The notes under the pieces are model-generated. The model did not search any database. It had not been told where the DNA came from and saw only the letters and a list, made by a program, of their open reading frames with translations. A program made the position numbers and the translations under genes. Below are positions 1 through 7,611 of a stretch of 21,836 bases of DNA, piece by piece. The first letter of the stretch is position 1. Every line of letters begins with the position of its first letter. Origin of the DNA: an uncultured Parabacteroides sp. (lineage in GTDB: Bacteria > Bacteroidota > Bacteroidia > Bacteroidales > Tannerellaceae); contig CAMTPG010000009.1 in the NCBI GenBank assembly GCA_947074335.1, positions 1 to 21,836 of the forward strand, in the 5' to 3' direction.

Positions 1-5
1 CAAAC

Positions 6-42
6 AAAAATCCCCGGTGTTTTCGCAAGCACCGGGGATTTT
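6..42 (-). terminator. Rho-independent terminator after RNase G gene
   Basis: A perfect 9-bp GC-rich inverted repeat (TCCCCGGTG at 11-19 with its complement at 30-38) can extend inward by three more pairs to a TCGC tetraloop. It is flanked by A-rich sequence at 6-10 and T-rich sequence at 39-42. Read on the minus strand it sits a few bases after the RNase G stop codon and is followed by a run of five T, the normal arrangement for an intrinsic terminator. The T-run on the plus side means it may also stop a convergent transcript entering from the left. Confidence 0.9.
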
Positions 43-45
43 CCT

Positions 46-1632
46 TTATTTTTTCAGTTCAGTTTCTTCCATCATATCAAGTTCATTTTTATCAGCATCT
101 ATAAATTTATACTGCATAAAAGCTAAACTTTGATCGGGAATTACTTTCAGTCCTTTGGAATATTTCATTTTCCATTTCCAACTCAGCGGAAACATTCCGC
201 TTTTGATAAAGGCTGCAACATAAGGATGTACGTGCAGGACAAATTTCTTCACTTTATGTTTGGTTACAAGCGTATCGATTTTTCTTTCCAGACTGTCGGT
301 AAAAAGAATCGAAGGCGTTGTAGAGCCTGTGCCGAAACAGGTAGGGCAAACTTCAGTCGTATCCACATCCATCGCCGGACGCACACGCTGACGTGTAATT
401 TGCATCAAGCCAAACTTACTTAACGGTAAAATGTTGTGTTTGGCGCGGTCCATGGCCATGGCTTTCGACATATGTTCGAATAATTTCTGGCGATTGGCCG
501 CTTCTGTCATATCGATAAAATCGATGACAATAATTCCTCCCATATCGCGCAAACGAAGTTGACGGGCAATCTCGTCGGCGGCAGCTATGTTTACATCAAT
601 GGCCGTTTTCTCCTGGGCATCACTGCCTTTCGAACGGTTTCCGCTGTTCACGTCGATTACGTGCATGGCTTCTGTATGCTCAATAATCAGATAGGCTCCA
701 CTTTTATATGTAACTGTACGTCCAAACAAAGATTTGATTTGTTTGGTGATGCCGAAGTTGTCAAAAATAGGCAGTTCGTTTGTATAACGCTGAACAATAT
801 TTTCCCGACCGGGAGCGATTAAGCTGACATAATCGCGGATGTTGTTGTAAACATCGGCATCGTTTACATAAATGTGTTGAAAAGAGGGATTGAAAATGTC
901 GCGCAGCAAAGCAACGGTGCGGGCTGTTTCTTCGTAGATCAGCGCCGGGGCTTTTACTTTATTTACTTTTACGATATTATCTTCCCACCGTTTCAATAAT
1001 GTCTTTAATTCATGATCAAGTTCGGCAACCCGTTTTCCTTCCGAAGATGTACGTACAATAACGCTGAAATTCTTCGGTTTAATGCTTTGAATAAGCTGGC
1101 GCAGACGGGCACGCTCTTCGCTTGATTTAATTTTAGTGGAAACTGATACTTTGTCTGCAAACGGAATCAATACGATGTATCGTCCGGCAAACGAGAGTTC
1201 AGAAGTTAAGCGCGGACCTTTGGTTGAGATCGGCTCTTTTGCAATTTGAACCAACACTTCCTGGCCTACTTTAAGTACATTGCTTATGCTGCCGTCTTTA
1301 TCAATCTCGGGCAGGATTTGCATTTTCGATACATTGGGAAATTTCTTATCACCTTTTGCATCTTTGTCTAAAGCCTGTTTCAGGAATTTTTGCTGGGAAT
1401 TAAAGTTCGGACCTAAGTCCAGATAGTGAAGAAATGCATCCTTTTTATAACCTACATCAATGAATGCAGCGTTTAAACCCGGCATCAGCTTTTTTACTTT
1501 GCCTAAGTAGATATCACCAACGGCGAAAGAAACGTTGCGTGCCTCTTTCTGAAGCTCCACTAAGTTTTTATCTTCCAGTACGGCGATAGATACCTCTTTG
1601 GGTTGTACGTCGACTACTAATTCACTAATCAC
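46..1632 (-). CDS. rng: Ribonuclease G (RNase E/G family)
   Basis: Single-strand endoribonuclease of the RNase E/G family, acting in rRNA maturation and mRNA decay. The 528-residue protein has an N-terminal S1 RNA-binding domain (about residues 36-150) with a lysine-rich insertion around 77-115, as is common in Bacteroidetes. The catalytic DNase I-like region carries the two metal-binding aspartates in IDVNSG (D327) and VIDFIDM (D371). The zinc-link motif CPTC is at 429-432. There is no long RNase E-type C-terminal scaffold, so RNase G is the better name. The start is GTG, with no Shine-Dalgarno visible; no in-frame ATG lies near it. It is the last gene of a minus-strand run behind HU and a 29-residue basic protein, and is followed directly by a strong terminator. 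Its leader holds a possible pseudoknot (1653-1712). Function is well established for the family; the exact substrates here are inferred. Confidence 0.95.
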   Translation of the reverse strand: MISELVVDVQPKEVSIAVLEDKNLVELQKEARNVSFAVGDIYLGKVKKLMPGLNAAFIDVGYKKDAFLHYLDLGPNFNSQQKFLKQALDKDAKGDKKFPNVSKMQILPEIDKDGSISNVLKVGQEVLVQIAKEPISTKGPRLTSELSFAGRYIVLIPFADKVSVSTKIKSSEERARLRQLIQSIKPKNFSVIVRTSSEGKRVAELDHELKTLLKRWEDNIVKVNKVKAPALIYEETARTVALLRDIFNPSFQHIYVNDADVYNNIRDYVSLIAPGRENIVQRYTNELPIFDNFGITKQIKSLFGRTVTYKSGAYLIIEHTEAMHVIDVNSGNRSKGSDAQEKTAIDVNIAAADEIARQLRLRDMGGIIVIDFIDMTEAANRQKLFEHMSKAMAMDRAKHNILPLSKFGLMQITRQRVRPAMDVDTTEVCPTCFGTGSTTPSILFTDSLERKIDTLVTKHKVKKFVLHVHPYVAAFIKSGMFPLSWKWKMKYSKGLKVIPDQSLAFMQYKFIDADKNELDMMEETELKK

Positions 1633-1652
1633 TATAAAAAGAGGTTTAAATT

Positions 1653-1712
1653 AGACCTTTATAAAATACGCAAAAGAACAAACTTAAAAGGTCTCTGATA
1701 AGTTTGTTCTTT
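1653..1712 (-). promoter_or_regulatory. Leader hairpin / possible H-type pseudoknot before rng
   Basis: On the minus strand, a perfect 13-bp stem pairs 1700-1712 (AAAGAACAAACTT in the transcript) with 1673-1685. Its 14-base loop contains AGACCTTT (1687-1694), which is fully complementary to 1653-1660 downstream of the stem. Stem 1, loop, stem 2 and the 12-base connecting segment (1661-1672) have lengths compatible with an H-type pseudoknot that ends 20 bases before the GTG start of rng. The alternative reading is a weak intrinsic terminator between the small basic gene and rng, with the second pairing acting as competitor. Both pairings are seen directly; the regulatory role is inference. Confidence 0.5.
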
Positions 1713-1733
1713 AGAGTTTTTGAAAAAATAAAC

Positions 1734-1823
1734 TTATTTCTTTTTGTGTCTATTTTTCTTTAGTCTCTTTTTGCGCTTGTGCGTAGACATTTTATGTCTT
1801 TTTCTTTTCTTTCCGCTAGGCAT
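1734..1823 (-). CDS. 29-residue AURKAIP1/COX24-type basic protein (bS22-like)
   Basis: A short reading frame starts at ATG 1823 and ends with TAA at 1734, giving 29 residues that begin MPSGKKRKRHKMSTHKRKKR; more than half are Lys, Arg or His. The GKKRKRHKMSxHKRKK pattern is that of the AURKAIP1/COX24-domain small proteins, which in mycobacteria include ribosomal protein bS22 and in mitochondria mS38. A ribosome-associated role is therefore likely, probably in the small subunit, but this is inferred from family resemblance. It lies 50 bases after HU and about 100 bases before rng on the same strand, so the three are probably co-transcribed. It is easily missed because of its length. Its extreme composition and the intact start and stop support a real gene. 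Confidence 0.85.
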   Translation of the reverse strand: MPSGKKRKRHKMSTHKRKKRLKKNRHKKK

Positions 1824-1873
1824 TGTTGTAAAATTTTAAATTAAACTATAGTTATTACTTATTTATATCCTAA

Positions 1874-2146
1874 TTATTTCACTTCGTTCAGGAAGGTTTT
1901 AGCCGGCTTGAATGAAGGAATGTTATGTTCCGGAATAATAATAGTAGTATTTTTAGAAATATTACGAGCTGTTTTCTGGGCTCTTTTCTTAATCACGAAG
2001 CTACCGAATCCTCTAAGGTATACGTTTTCACCTTTTGCCAATGAGCCTTTTACGATTTCCATAAAAGATTCGACACTATTCAACACGGTCTGTTTGTCAA
2101 TGCCAGTGCTTTTAGAAATTTCGCTTACGATATCTGCTTTAGTCAT
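1874..2146 (-). CDS. hup: HU-family DNA-binding protein
   Basis: Nucleoid-associated architectural protein of the HU/IHF family, 90 residues, the usual length. The N-terminal helical dimerisation part (1-40) is followed by the RGFGSF beta-strand signature (45-50), the two-stranded DNA-binding arm (about 52-75) and the C-terminal FKPAKTF motif (79-85). At the tip of the arm the usual RNPxTG is replaced by R61-N62-I63-S64: the proline that intercalates into DNA in classical HU/IHF is isoleucine. I recall this as a general trait of Bacteroidetes HU rather than a defect. It begins the minus-strand run with the small basic gene and rng, and is divergent from mutY; a -7 box sits at 2198-2205. Confidence 0.95.
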   Translation of the reverse strand: MTKADIVSEISKSTGIDKQTVLNSVESFMEIVKGSLAKGENVYLRGFGSFVIKKRAQKTARNISKNTTIIIPEHNIPSFKPAKTFLNEVK

Positions 2147-2197
2147 GTCTATAAATTAATTAATTAACTGATTTGATCCTATTAATTTTTTGGAATG

Positions 2198-2205
2198 CAA
2201 ATATA
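2198..2205 (-). promoter_or_regulatory. Bacteroidetes -7 box for HU gene
   Basis: On the minus strand the sequence is TATATTTG, a perfect match to TAnnTTTG, 52 bases before the HU start codon. A T-rich stretch (complement of 2224-2232) lies about 20 bases further upstream where the -33 element belongs, but it is not a clean TTTG. The promoter is inferred from this match and its position. Confidence 0.6.
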
Positions 2206-2281
2206 TGGGTTTTTATTGAAGTGGGAAAAAATAATAGCTCAATTTTTCTAAAAACTTTTTTCGCAATTCGTTAGAACTGTG

Positions 2282-2289
2282 TATGTTTG
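2282..2289 (+). promoter_or_regulatory. Bacteroidetes -7 box for mutY
   Basis: TATGTTTG, a perfect match to TAnnTTTG, 47 bases before the mutY ATG. A T-rich run at about 2254-2260 lies upstream. Together with the HU promoter it makes the 190-base gap 2147-2336 a divergent promoter region; nothing else is seen there. Confidence 0.6.
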
Positions 2290-2336
2290 CGGACGAAAAG
2301 AATAAATATACTAATAAGTCCTCTTAATTTAAACGC

Positions 2337-3422
2337 ATGTTATTCCACGAAAAAGATTTGATTATCAGTGAATTACTTATTGATTGGTATCGGAAAAATA
2401 AACGAGAGCTGCCTTGGCGCGATACAACAGATCCATATGTGATCTGGATATCCGAAATCATTCTTCAGCAAACTCGTGTAGCGCAGGGGATAGATTATTT
2501 TCATCGTTTTATTGAACGGTTTCCGAATGTCGGATCGCTGGCTGCGGCTGCTGAGGATGAGGTTTTAAAATATTGGCAGGGATTGGGCTATTACAGTCGT
2601 GCCCGCAACCTGCATCAGGCTGCCAAAACGATAGTATCGGATTATCAGGGTATTTTCCCTTCCGATTATGCGGCTATACGTACATTAAAAGGTATAGGCG
2701 ATTATACGGCGGCGGCTATTACTTCGTTTGCCTGGAATCAGCCTTATCCGGTTGTCGACGGCAATGTGTTTCGGGTGCTTTCGCGTCTGTTTGCTTTGGA
2801 TACACCGATTGATACCACGAAAGGGAAGAAACAGTTTACCGGTCTGGCGCATCAGATACTGAATCCGCTTCGGGCCAATCTGCATAATCAGGCCATTATG
2901 GAGCTGGGTGCTTTGCAGTGTGTGCCTAAAAATCCCGATTGCATGAGCTGTCCTTTGCAGGCGCAATGTCTGGCTTTTGCCTCGCAGACGGTTGCCTCTT
3001 TTCCGGTTAAACAGGGAAAAACAAAGGTGAGAAACCGTTACTTTAATTATCTGTTTCTGCGATATGGCGATAAAACCTGGCTCCGCCGCCGCGGCGATAA
3101 AGATATCTGGGAAGGTTTATATGAGTTTCCGCTTATTGAAACCGAACAGGCTTTGCCGGCCGATGCGTTGTTGATACATCCCGATTTTCAGACGTTTACC
3201 GGAAATCCGGAGCAGTTGTCGGTTTCGGTTGCACTTACGGGTGTAAAACATGTCTTATCGCATCAGATCATTTATGCCTCATTTTATCAGATTGATCTTT
3301 CAGAGATGCCTCAATTGCCTGATACTTATCAGCAAATCGATATGAATGAGTTAGAAAAATATCCCGTTTCACGATTAATTCATATTTATTTAGAGAAATT
3401 AGATTTAGATTTGCTTGAATGA
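2337..3422 (+). CDS. mutY: A/G-specific adenine DNA glycosylase MutY
   Basis: Base-excision repair glycosylase that removes adenine mispaired with 8-oxoguanine. Length 361 residues, typical. The N-terminal catalytic domain shows the SEIILQQT motif with the catalytic glutamate E40, the helix-hairpin-helix LKGIGDYTAAAI (117-128), and VDGN with the catalytic aspartate D141. The [4Fe-4S] ligands are C195, C202, C205 and C211 in the C-x6-C-x2-C-x5-C spacing. The C-terminal Nudix-like domain (about 230-355) keeps HVLSH (305-309), the loop that reads 8-oxoG. All key residues are present, so it should be active. The start is the ATG behind a good -7 box. It is followed 46 bases later by ssb; the mutY-ssb-gldE-gldD order is a recurring Bacteroidetes arrangement. 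Confidence 0.97.
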   Translation: MLFHEKDLIISELLIDWYRKNKRELPWRDTTDPYVIWISEIILQQTRVAQGIDYFHRFIERFPNVGSLAAAAEDEVLKYWQGLGYYSRARNLHQAAKTIVSDYQGIFPSDYAAIRTLKGIGDYTAAAITSFAWNQPYPVVDGNVFRVLSRLFALDTPIDTTKGKKQFTGLAHQILNPLRANLHNQAIMELGALQCVPKNPDCMSCPLQAQCLAFASQTVASFPVKQGKTKVRNRYFNYLFLRYGDKTWLRRRGDKDIWEGLYEFPLIETEQALPADALLIHPDFQTFTGNPEQLSVSVALTGVKHVLSHQIIYASFYQIDLSEMPQLPDTYQQIDMNELEKYPVSRLIHIYLEKLDLDLLE

Positions 3423-3468
3423 GTGAATTTATGTTTCTTTGTAAAAAGAATAAATTTAAAAGAACGTT

Positions 3469-3945
3469 ATGTCATTGAATAAAGTCATTTTAATTGGTTT
3501 TGTCGGACGAGATCCCGAAGTGCGTTATTTTGACAGCGGAGCCGCAGTTGCTAATTTTCCGCTGGCCACATCAGAACGGGGTTATACCTTAGCTAACGGT
3601 ACAGTTGTACCCGAGCGTACCGAATGGCACAATATTGTTGTACGTCGTGATCTGGTCTCTTTTGTGGAAAAGTGGGTGAAAAAAGGTTCCGGACTTTATG
3701 TGGAAGGAAAAATCAGAACCCGCAATTACGACGATCAGAATGGAATCAAACGCTATGTAACCGAGATTTATGCCGATAAGCTGGAATTTTATAATACCGG
3801 TTCGGGCAATCGTGAAACCACCACAACAGAAACAACTGCTACGACTCAGACCGCTACTCCGGTTCAAAATCCGGTAATCTCTCAACCCGCTCAGCCGGTT
3901 ACTCCGATCGAATCTGCCAGTACAGAAGATGATCTTCCGTTCTGA
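3469..3945 (+). CDS. ssb: Single-stranded DNA-binding protein
   Basis: SSB coats single-stranded DNA in replication, recombination and repair and recruits partners through its C-terminal tail. Of 158 residues, 1-108 form the OB fold (NKVILIGFVGRDPEVRY at the start, TEWHNIVV at 51-58, LYVEGKIRTRNYDD at 76-89). A low-complexity Thr/Gln/Pro linker covers about 109-150, and the acidic tip is DDLPF, the Bacteroidetes version of DDDIPF. It sits 46 bases after mutY and 16 bases before gldE, so it is probably in the same transcript, although a TTTCTTTG sequence at 3434-3441 (7 of 8 to the -7 consensus) could give it an extra promoter. Confidence 0.96.
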   Translation: MSLNKVILIGFVGRDPEVRYFDSGAAVANFPLATSERGYTLANGTVVPERTEWHNIVVRRDLVSFVEKWVKKGSGLYVEGKIRTRNYDDQNGIKRYVTEIYADKLEFYNTGSGNRETTTTETTATTQTATPVQNPVISQPAQPVTPIESASTEDDLPF

Positions 3946-3961
3946 TATTGTTTAATTAATA

Positions 3962-5320
3962 TTGTCTCCCTTGGACTCAGATTATTATTTATCGGGCTTA
4001 TTCGAACATATCACACTGCAAGCCGTTACAGCAGGAGCTGTAATCGCTTTGTGTCTTGCTTTTTTGTTGCTGTTCGCTTCCGGATTTGTTTCGGCTTCGG
4101 AAGTGGCCTTTTTCTCATTGACACCTGTCGATGTTAATAAAATTCGCGAAGAGAATACGCCCAATGATCCCATAATACGTAAACTGCTCGAACGCTCCGA
4201 ATATTTGCTGGCCTCTATTCTGATTGCCAACAATTTTGTGAATGTGGCTGTGGTAATGCTTTGTACCTTCGGTATCAATGCGATGTTCGATTTTTCTTCT
4301 TCGCCGGTTTTGGGCTTTGTGCTTCAAACGGTGATTCTTACTTTTCTGTTGCTGCTTTTTGGCGAAATTATGCCAAAGATTTATGCACAGAAAAATTCAT
4401 TGAAATTTGTTCGCTTTTCCTCGCCGGTGCTGAATGTGGTGGAACGCATTTGTCGTCCGCTCTCGAAAGTGTTGGTGGGAACAACCAGCGTAATCAATAA
4501 AGCACTGGTTAAGAAGCGATATGATCTTTCGGTGGATGAGCTCTCGAAAGCATTGGAACTTACTTCGGATGAACTGCCGGAGGAAAAAGAGATGTTGTCG
4601 GAGATCATCAAATTTTACAACAAAACAGCGGATGAAATTATGACATCCCGACTCGATATGGAGGATATTGATGTAAAATCCTCTTTTCGTGAAGTGGTCG
4701 ATTTTATCATCAGTTCGGGCTATTCGCGCATTCCGGTTTATGCCAATTCGCAGGATAATATTAAAGGCATTTTATACATTAAAGATTTATTGCCTTATGT
4801 GGATAAACCCGATACATTTCGCTGGCAGAGCCTGATTCGTCCGGCCTATTTTGTGCCCGAAACCAAAAAGATCGATGATCTGCTCGAAGATTTCAGGACC
4901 AACAAAATACATATGGCAATCGTGGTGGATGAGTTTGGCGGGACTTCGGGTATTGTTACCATGGAGGATATTCTGGAAGAAATTGTAGGTGAAATATCGG
5001 ATGAGTATGATGAGGATGAAAAACTCTTTGTCCGTCTGGCCGACGGCAGCATGATTTTCGAAGCTAAAATTCTGCTGAACGATTTCTTCCGCATCACACA
5101 GATTCCGCCTGCCGAATTCGGTAAACTGACCGAAGAGGTTGAAACCCTTGCCGGTCTGATTCTGGAACTAAAAGGCGATTTCCCGAAGCGCAAAGAGATT
5201 ATTGATTATGAAAACTGTCGTTTCCAGATTCTGGAACTGGATAACCGACGCATTCTGAAAGTCAAATTCAATCGTCTGGAAGCGCAGCCTGCCGATGAAA
5301 ATGAAGACGAAAAGTCATGA
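3962..5320 (+). CDS. gldE: GldE: CNNM/CBS-domain membrane protein (HlyC/CorC-like)
   Basis: Membrane protein of the HlyC/CorC family, called GldE in Bacteroidetes because it neighbours GldD and supports gliding/type IX secretion in flavobacteria. The 452 residues contain a DUF21/CNNM transmembrane domain (about 20-180; hydrophobic segments near 22-44, 82-104, 115-138), tandem CBS domains (about 220-345; LYIKDLLPYV and VVDEFGGTSGIVTMEDILEEIVGEI), and a C-terminal transporter-associated domain (about 355-436). The start is uncertain: the first in-frame ATG is residue 99, inside the membrane domain, so a non-ATG start is needed. TTG at 3962 or TTG at 3971 are the candidates. It overlaps gldD by an ATGA, indicating translational coupling. 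Non-gliding Bacteroidales also keep this gene, so gliding itself cannot be inferred. Confidence 0.9.
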   Translation: MSPLDSDYYLSGLFEHITLQAVTAGAVIALCLAFLLLFASGFVSASEVAFFSLTPVDVNKIREENTPNDPIIRKLLERSEYLLASILIANNFVNVAVVMLCTFGINAMFDFSSSPVLGFVLQTVILTFLLLLFGEIMPKIYAQKNSLKFVRFSSPVLNVVERICRPLSKVLVGTTSVINKALVKKRYDLSVDELSKALELTSDELPEEKEMLSEIIKFYNKTADEIMTSRLDMEDIDVKSSFREVVDFIISSGYSRIPVYANSQDNIKGILYIKDLLPYVDKPDTFRWQSLIRPAYFVPETKKIDDLLEDFRTNKIHMAIVVDEFGGTSGIVTMEDILEEIVGEISDEYDEDEKLFVRLADGSMIFEAKILLNDFFRITQIPPAEFGKLTEEVETLAGLILELKGDFPKRKEIIDYENCRFQILELDNRRILKVKFNRLEAQPADENEDEKS

Positions 5321-5901
5321 AACGGCAAAAGGCAGTTGCACCGGTCGGGTTTGTTCTGTGTTTAATGTTGTTGCTTTCCTGCACGGATTATTCACCGAAA
5401 CCCCGCGGATTTTTCCGGATCGAAATCGATGAGCCGGTTTATTCGCTGCTTCCCGATTCAACGCTGCCTTATCGCTTTGAGATTTCTCAAATCGCCCGAA
5501 TCGATACATTGCCGGATGAGAATCCGCTTTGGATTACCATTCGTTATCCGCAGCTGGGCGCTACACTTTATGGCAGTTATCTGCCGGTTACAAAAGCGTC
5601 GCTGCCTGATATAACAGGCGAAAGTCGCACACTGGTCTCTTTATCAGCAAAACATCTTTCGGGCGTGAAAGAGCAAACCTATATCAATGCCGATGCGCAT
5701 GTCTGGGGTTCACTCTATTTGCTGGATGAAGAATCGGCTTCGCCCATTCAGTTTTTGCTGACCGACAGTCTGAACCACTTCTTTCGCGGCGTTTATTTTT
5801 ATGATGTTCCGCCTAATCCCGATTCGATTGCGCCGGTTGCCCGTTATTTGCAGGAAGAGGTGAGAGCGCTGATGCAATCTTTTGTCTGGAAGGAACAATA
5901 A
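5317..5901 (+). CDS. gldD: Gliding motility lipoprotein GldD
   Basis: Lipoprotein GldD, required with other Gld proteins for gliding and linked to type IX secretion in Flavobacterium. The 194 residues start with a charged n-region and hydrophobic core ending in the lipobox LLSC, so C22 would be lipidated after signal peptidase II cleavage. Immediately after it comes YSPKPRGFFRIE (25-36), the family hallmark. Its ATG lies inside the gldE stop (ATGA overlap), so production is coupled to GldE. Its function outside gliding bacteria is not established. A 192-base gap to the next gene follows. Confidence 0.9.
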   Translation: MKRQKAVAPVGFVLCLMLLLSCTDYSPKPRGFFRIEIDEPVYSLLPDSTLPYRFEISQIARIDTLPDENPLWITIRYPQLGATLYGSYLPVTKASLPDITGESRTLVSLSAKHLSGVKEQTYINADAHVWGSLYLLDEESASPIQFLLTDSLNHFFRGVYFYDVPPNPDSIAPVARYLQEEVRALMQSFVWKEQ

Positions 5902-6093
5902 GCTGTAGGGAGTATTAAACTGAGTGTACCAAATCTGAAAGCTCCGAAATCAGTAAATTATAAAATCTCAAAGAAATTGATTCTTAAAGATTTTTAATCA
6001 GGAAGAGACGAGAATCCGATAGGACATTTCTCCGGAGAACATTCATTTGAAATAACATGCATCCGACAGCAAAAAATAAGATACAAAAATAAT
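5902..6093 (+). other. Intergenic gap, gldD to phosphopantetheinyl transferase
   Basis: No reading frame of note is present in these 192 bases. There is no clear TAnnTTTG promoter and no terminator with a T-run. The only structured element is a 12-base perfect palindrome TTCTCCGGAGAA at 6028-6039, about 55 bases before the next ATG. It could be an operator, but a palindrome of this size is expected a few times by chance in a window this long. Confidence 0.4.
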
Positions 6094-6714
6094 ATGCCGC
6101 TTTTTTATAAATCATCCGATCCGTTGTTTGGCATCTGGAAAATAGAAGAATCTGTTGACGAATTATCAGCAGCACTGGCTGATGATCCGGAGCTGCTTTC
6201 GGGTTTAGACCGCAATCGTCCGGAAGTCCGACAGAAAGAATGGCTGGCTGTACGTGTATTATTAAAAGAGCTGTCCGGTAAAAGCCGTTTGATCAGTTAT
6301 CATCCCAATGGTGCGCCTTTTCTGGCGGATCATGCTTTTCAGATCAGTATATCACATACAAAAGGATATGCCGCTTTGTTACTGCAGCAACATCCGGCAG
6401 CCGGAATCGATATTGAATATAAATCGGAGCGTGTACGTAAAATACGCAGTCGGTTTATGTCCGAATCCGAAGAGGCGGCGCTCGATCTGCAACATGAAAC
6501 CGAGCATTTGCTGATTTACTGGTGTGCCAAAGAGACTTTGTTTAAGATGATCGGACAGCAGGAGGTGGATTTCCGTCATCATTTGCATGTGCTTCCTTTT
6601 CCCTTTGCAGCACAAGGCAGCTTTGAAGTGCAGGAAACACGTACCGCACAACCACAAACCTTTCGGCTCGGCTATCGGATTGAAGAGGATTTTGTGATTA
6701 CATTTAGTCTGTGA
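6094..6714 (+). CDS. 4'-phosphopantetheinyl transferase family protein
   Basis: Transfers the 4'-phosphopantetheine arm of CoA to a serine of a carrier protein. The 206-residue length and motifs fit the Sfp/AcpT superfamily: RQKEWLAVRVLL (46-57), the PFLADHAFQISISHTKGY segment (75-92), the magnesium site GIDIE with D106 and E108, and WCAKETLFK (143-151) with the catalytic E147 and K151. The target may be the fatty-acid ACP or a secondary-metabolite carrier. No carrier-protein gene is in the window, so this stays open. It is on the same strand as mutY-ssb-gldE-gldD, separated by 192 bases, and ends 72 bases from the convergent aroE with no clear terminator between. Confidence 0.9.
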   Translation: MPLFYKSSDPLFGIWKIEESVDELSAALADDPELLSGLDRNRPEVRQKEWLAVRVLLKELSGKSRLISYHPNGAPFLADHAFQISISHTKGYAALLLQQHPAAGIDIEYKSERVRKIRSRFMSESEEAALDLQHETEHLLIYWCAKETLFKMIGQQEVDFRHHLHVLPFPFAAQGSFEVQETRTAQPQTFRLGYRIEEDFVITFSL

Positions 6715-6786
6715 ATAGTATTAAACCGATTGATTTCATACAACTGCAATTGACTAACAGCCAGTTATGCGGATTTCTTTTCTGTT

Positions 6787-7530
6787 TTACCGGTTCCAGA
6801 TTTCCCAGGCCGCAAAAGCTTGAAGCAATAACATTTCTAGTCCGTTCTTTACTACGGCACCCTTTTCTTTTCCTTTCAGCATAAACAGAGTCTCGTCCGG
6901 ATTATAAACCAAATCGTACAGCAGATGATCAGGTGTAAGCAAATCGTAGGGAATAGACGGACAATTCTCGATTTTAGGAAACATGCCCAATGGCGTTGTA
7001 TTTACAATGACAGTATATTGCTGCATGGTTTTTGCCGTGATCTCATCGTAGGTGATGCAAAACTCTTTCGGCTGCCGGGAAACGAACGTTGAACCGATGC
7101 CCAACTGCTTCAATCCCTGAAAAACTGCTTTCGAGGCGCCTCCGGTTCCCAGAATCAGGGCTTTGCGATGGGTTTTATTTAAGAGTGGTTCAATGGATTG
7201 TTTAAACCCGATGATATCCGAATTATATCCTTTGAGTTTGGGTTTACCAAACAATCCTTTTGTGAATTTGATAACATTAACAGCACCAATCAGGCGGGCA
7301 TCTTCGTCAATATCATCCAGGAAAGGCATAATCTGCTCTTTATATGGAATAGTTACATTCAGTCCGTTCAGATCGGGATTGTCTTTGATAATTGTTTTAA
7401 ATGCTTTGATATCCGGAATCTCAAAATTGACAAACTGCGCATCAATCTTTTCAGATTCGAACTTCTGATTAAAATAATTCTTTGAGAAAGAATGTCCCAG
7501 CGGGTAGCCTACTAAACCATACTTTTGCAT
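6787..7530 (-). CDS. aroE: Shikimate dehydrogenase (NADP+)
   Basis: Reduces 3-dehydroshikimate to shikimate in aromatic amino acid and menaquinone precursor synthesis. At 247 residues it is a little shorter than the E. coli enzyme. Substrate-binding PLGHSFS (10-16) holds the conserved serines. Catalytic K64 lies in NVTIPYKE, N85 in GAVNV, and the second catalytic residue D105 in GYNSDIIGF. The nucleotide loop is GTGGASK (128-134), and VNTTPLGM is at 176-183. After the second beta strand the usual NR(T) phosphate-binding motif reads SRQ (151-153). It is the last gene of the phoH-purC-menG-aroE run, 81 bases after menG; that gap holds an imperfect -7 match (TATGTTTA, minus strand, 7552-7559), so it may have a promoter of its own. 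Confidence 0.95.
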   Translation of the reverse strand: MQKYGLVGYPLGHSFSKNYFNQKFESEKIDAQFVNFEIPDIKAFKTIIKDNPDLNGLNVTIPYKEQIMPFLDDIDEDARLIGAVNVIKFTKGLFGKPKLKGYNSDIIGFKQSIEPLLNKTHRKALILGTGGASKAVFQGLKQLGIGSTFVSRQPKEFCITYDEITAKTMQQYTVIVNTTPLGMFPKIENCPSIPYDLLTPDHLLYDLVYNPDETLFMLKGKEKGAVVKNGLEMLLLQAFAAWEIWNR

Positions 7531-7611
7531 AATTCGATATTCAATTCAAGTTAAACATATGTAGTTGCAACAGCTCTTTTTGTTGTTGCGGTTATTATTG
7601 GTTGACTGATT

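Noticed and set aside
3962..5320. gldE as a haemolysin or a magnesium/cobalt efflux gene
   Set aside because: The CNNM/CBS/CorC-like architecture supports only family membership; the linkage to gldD makes GldE the better name, and a haemolytic role is not supported.
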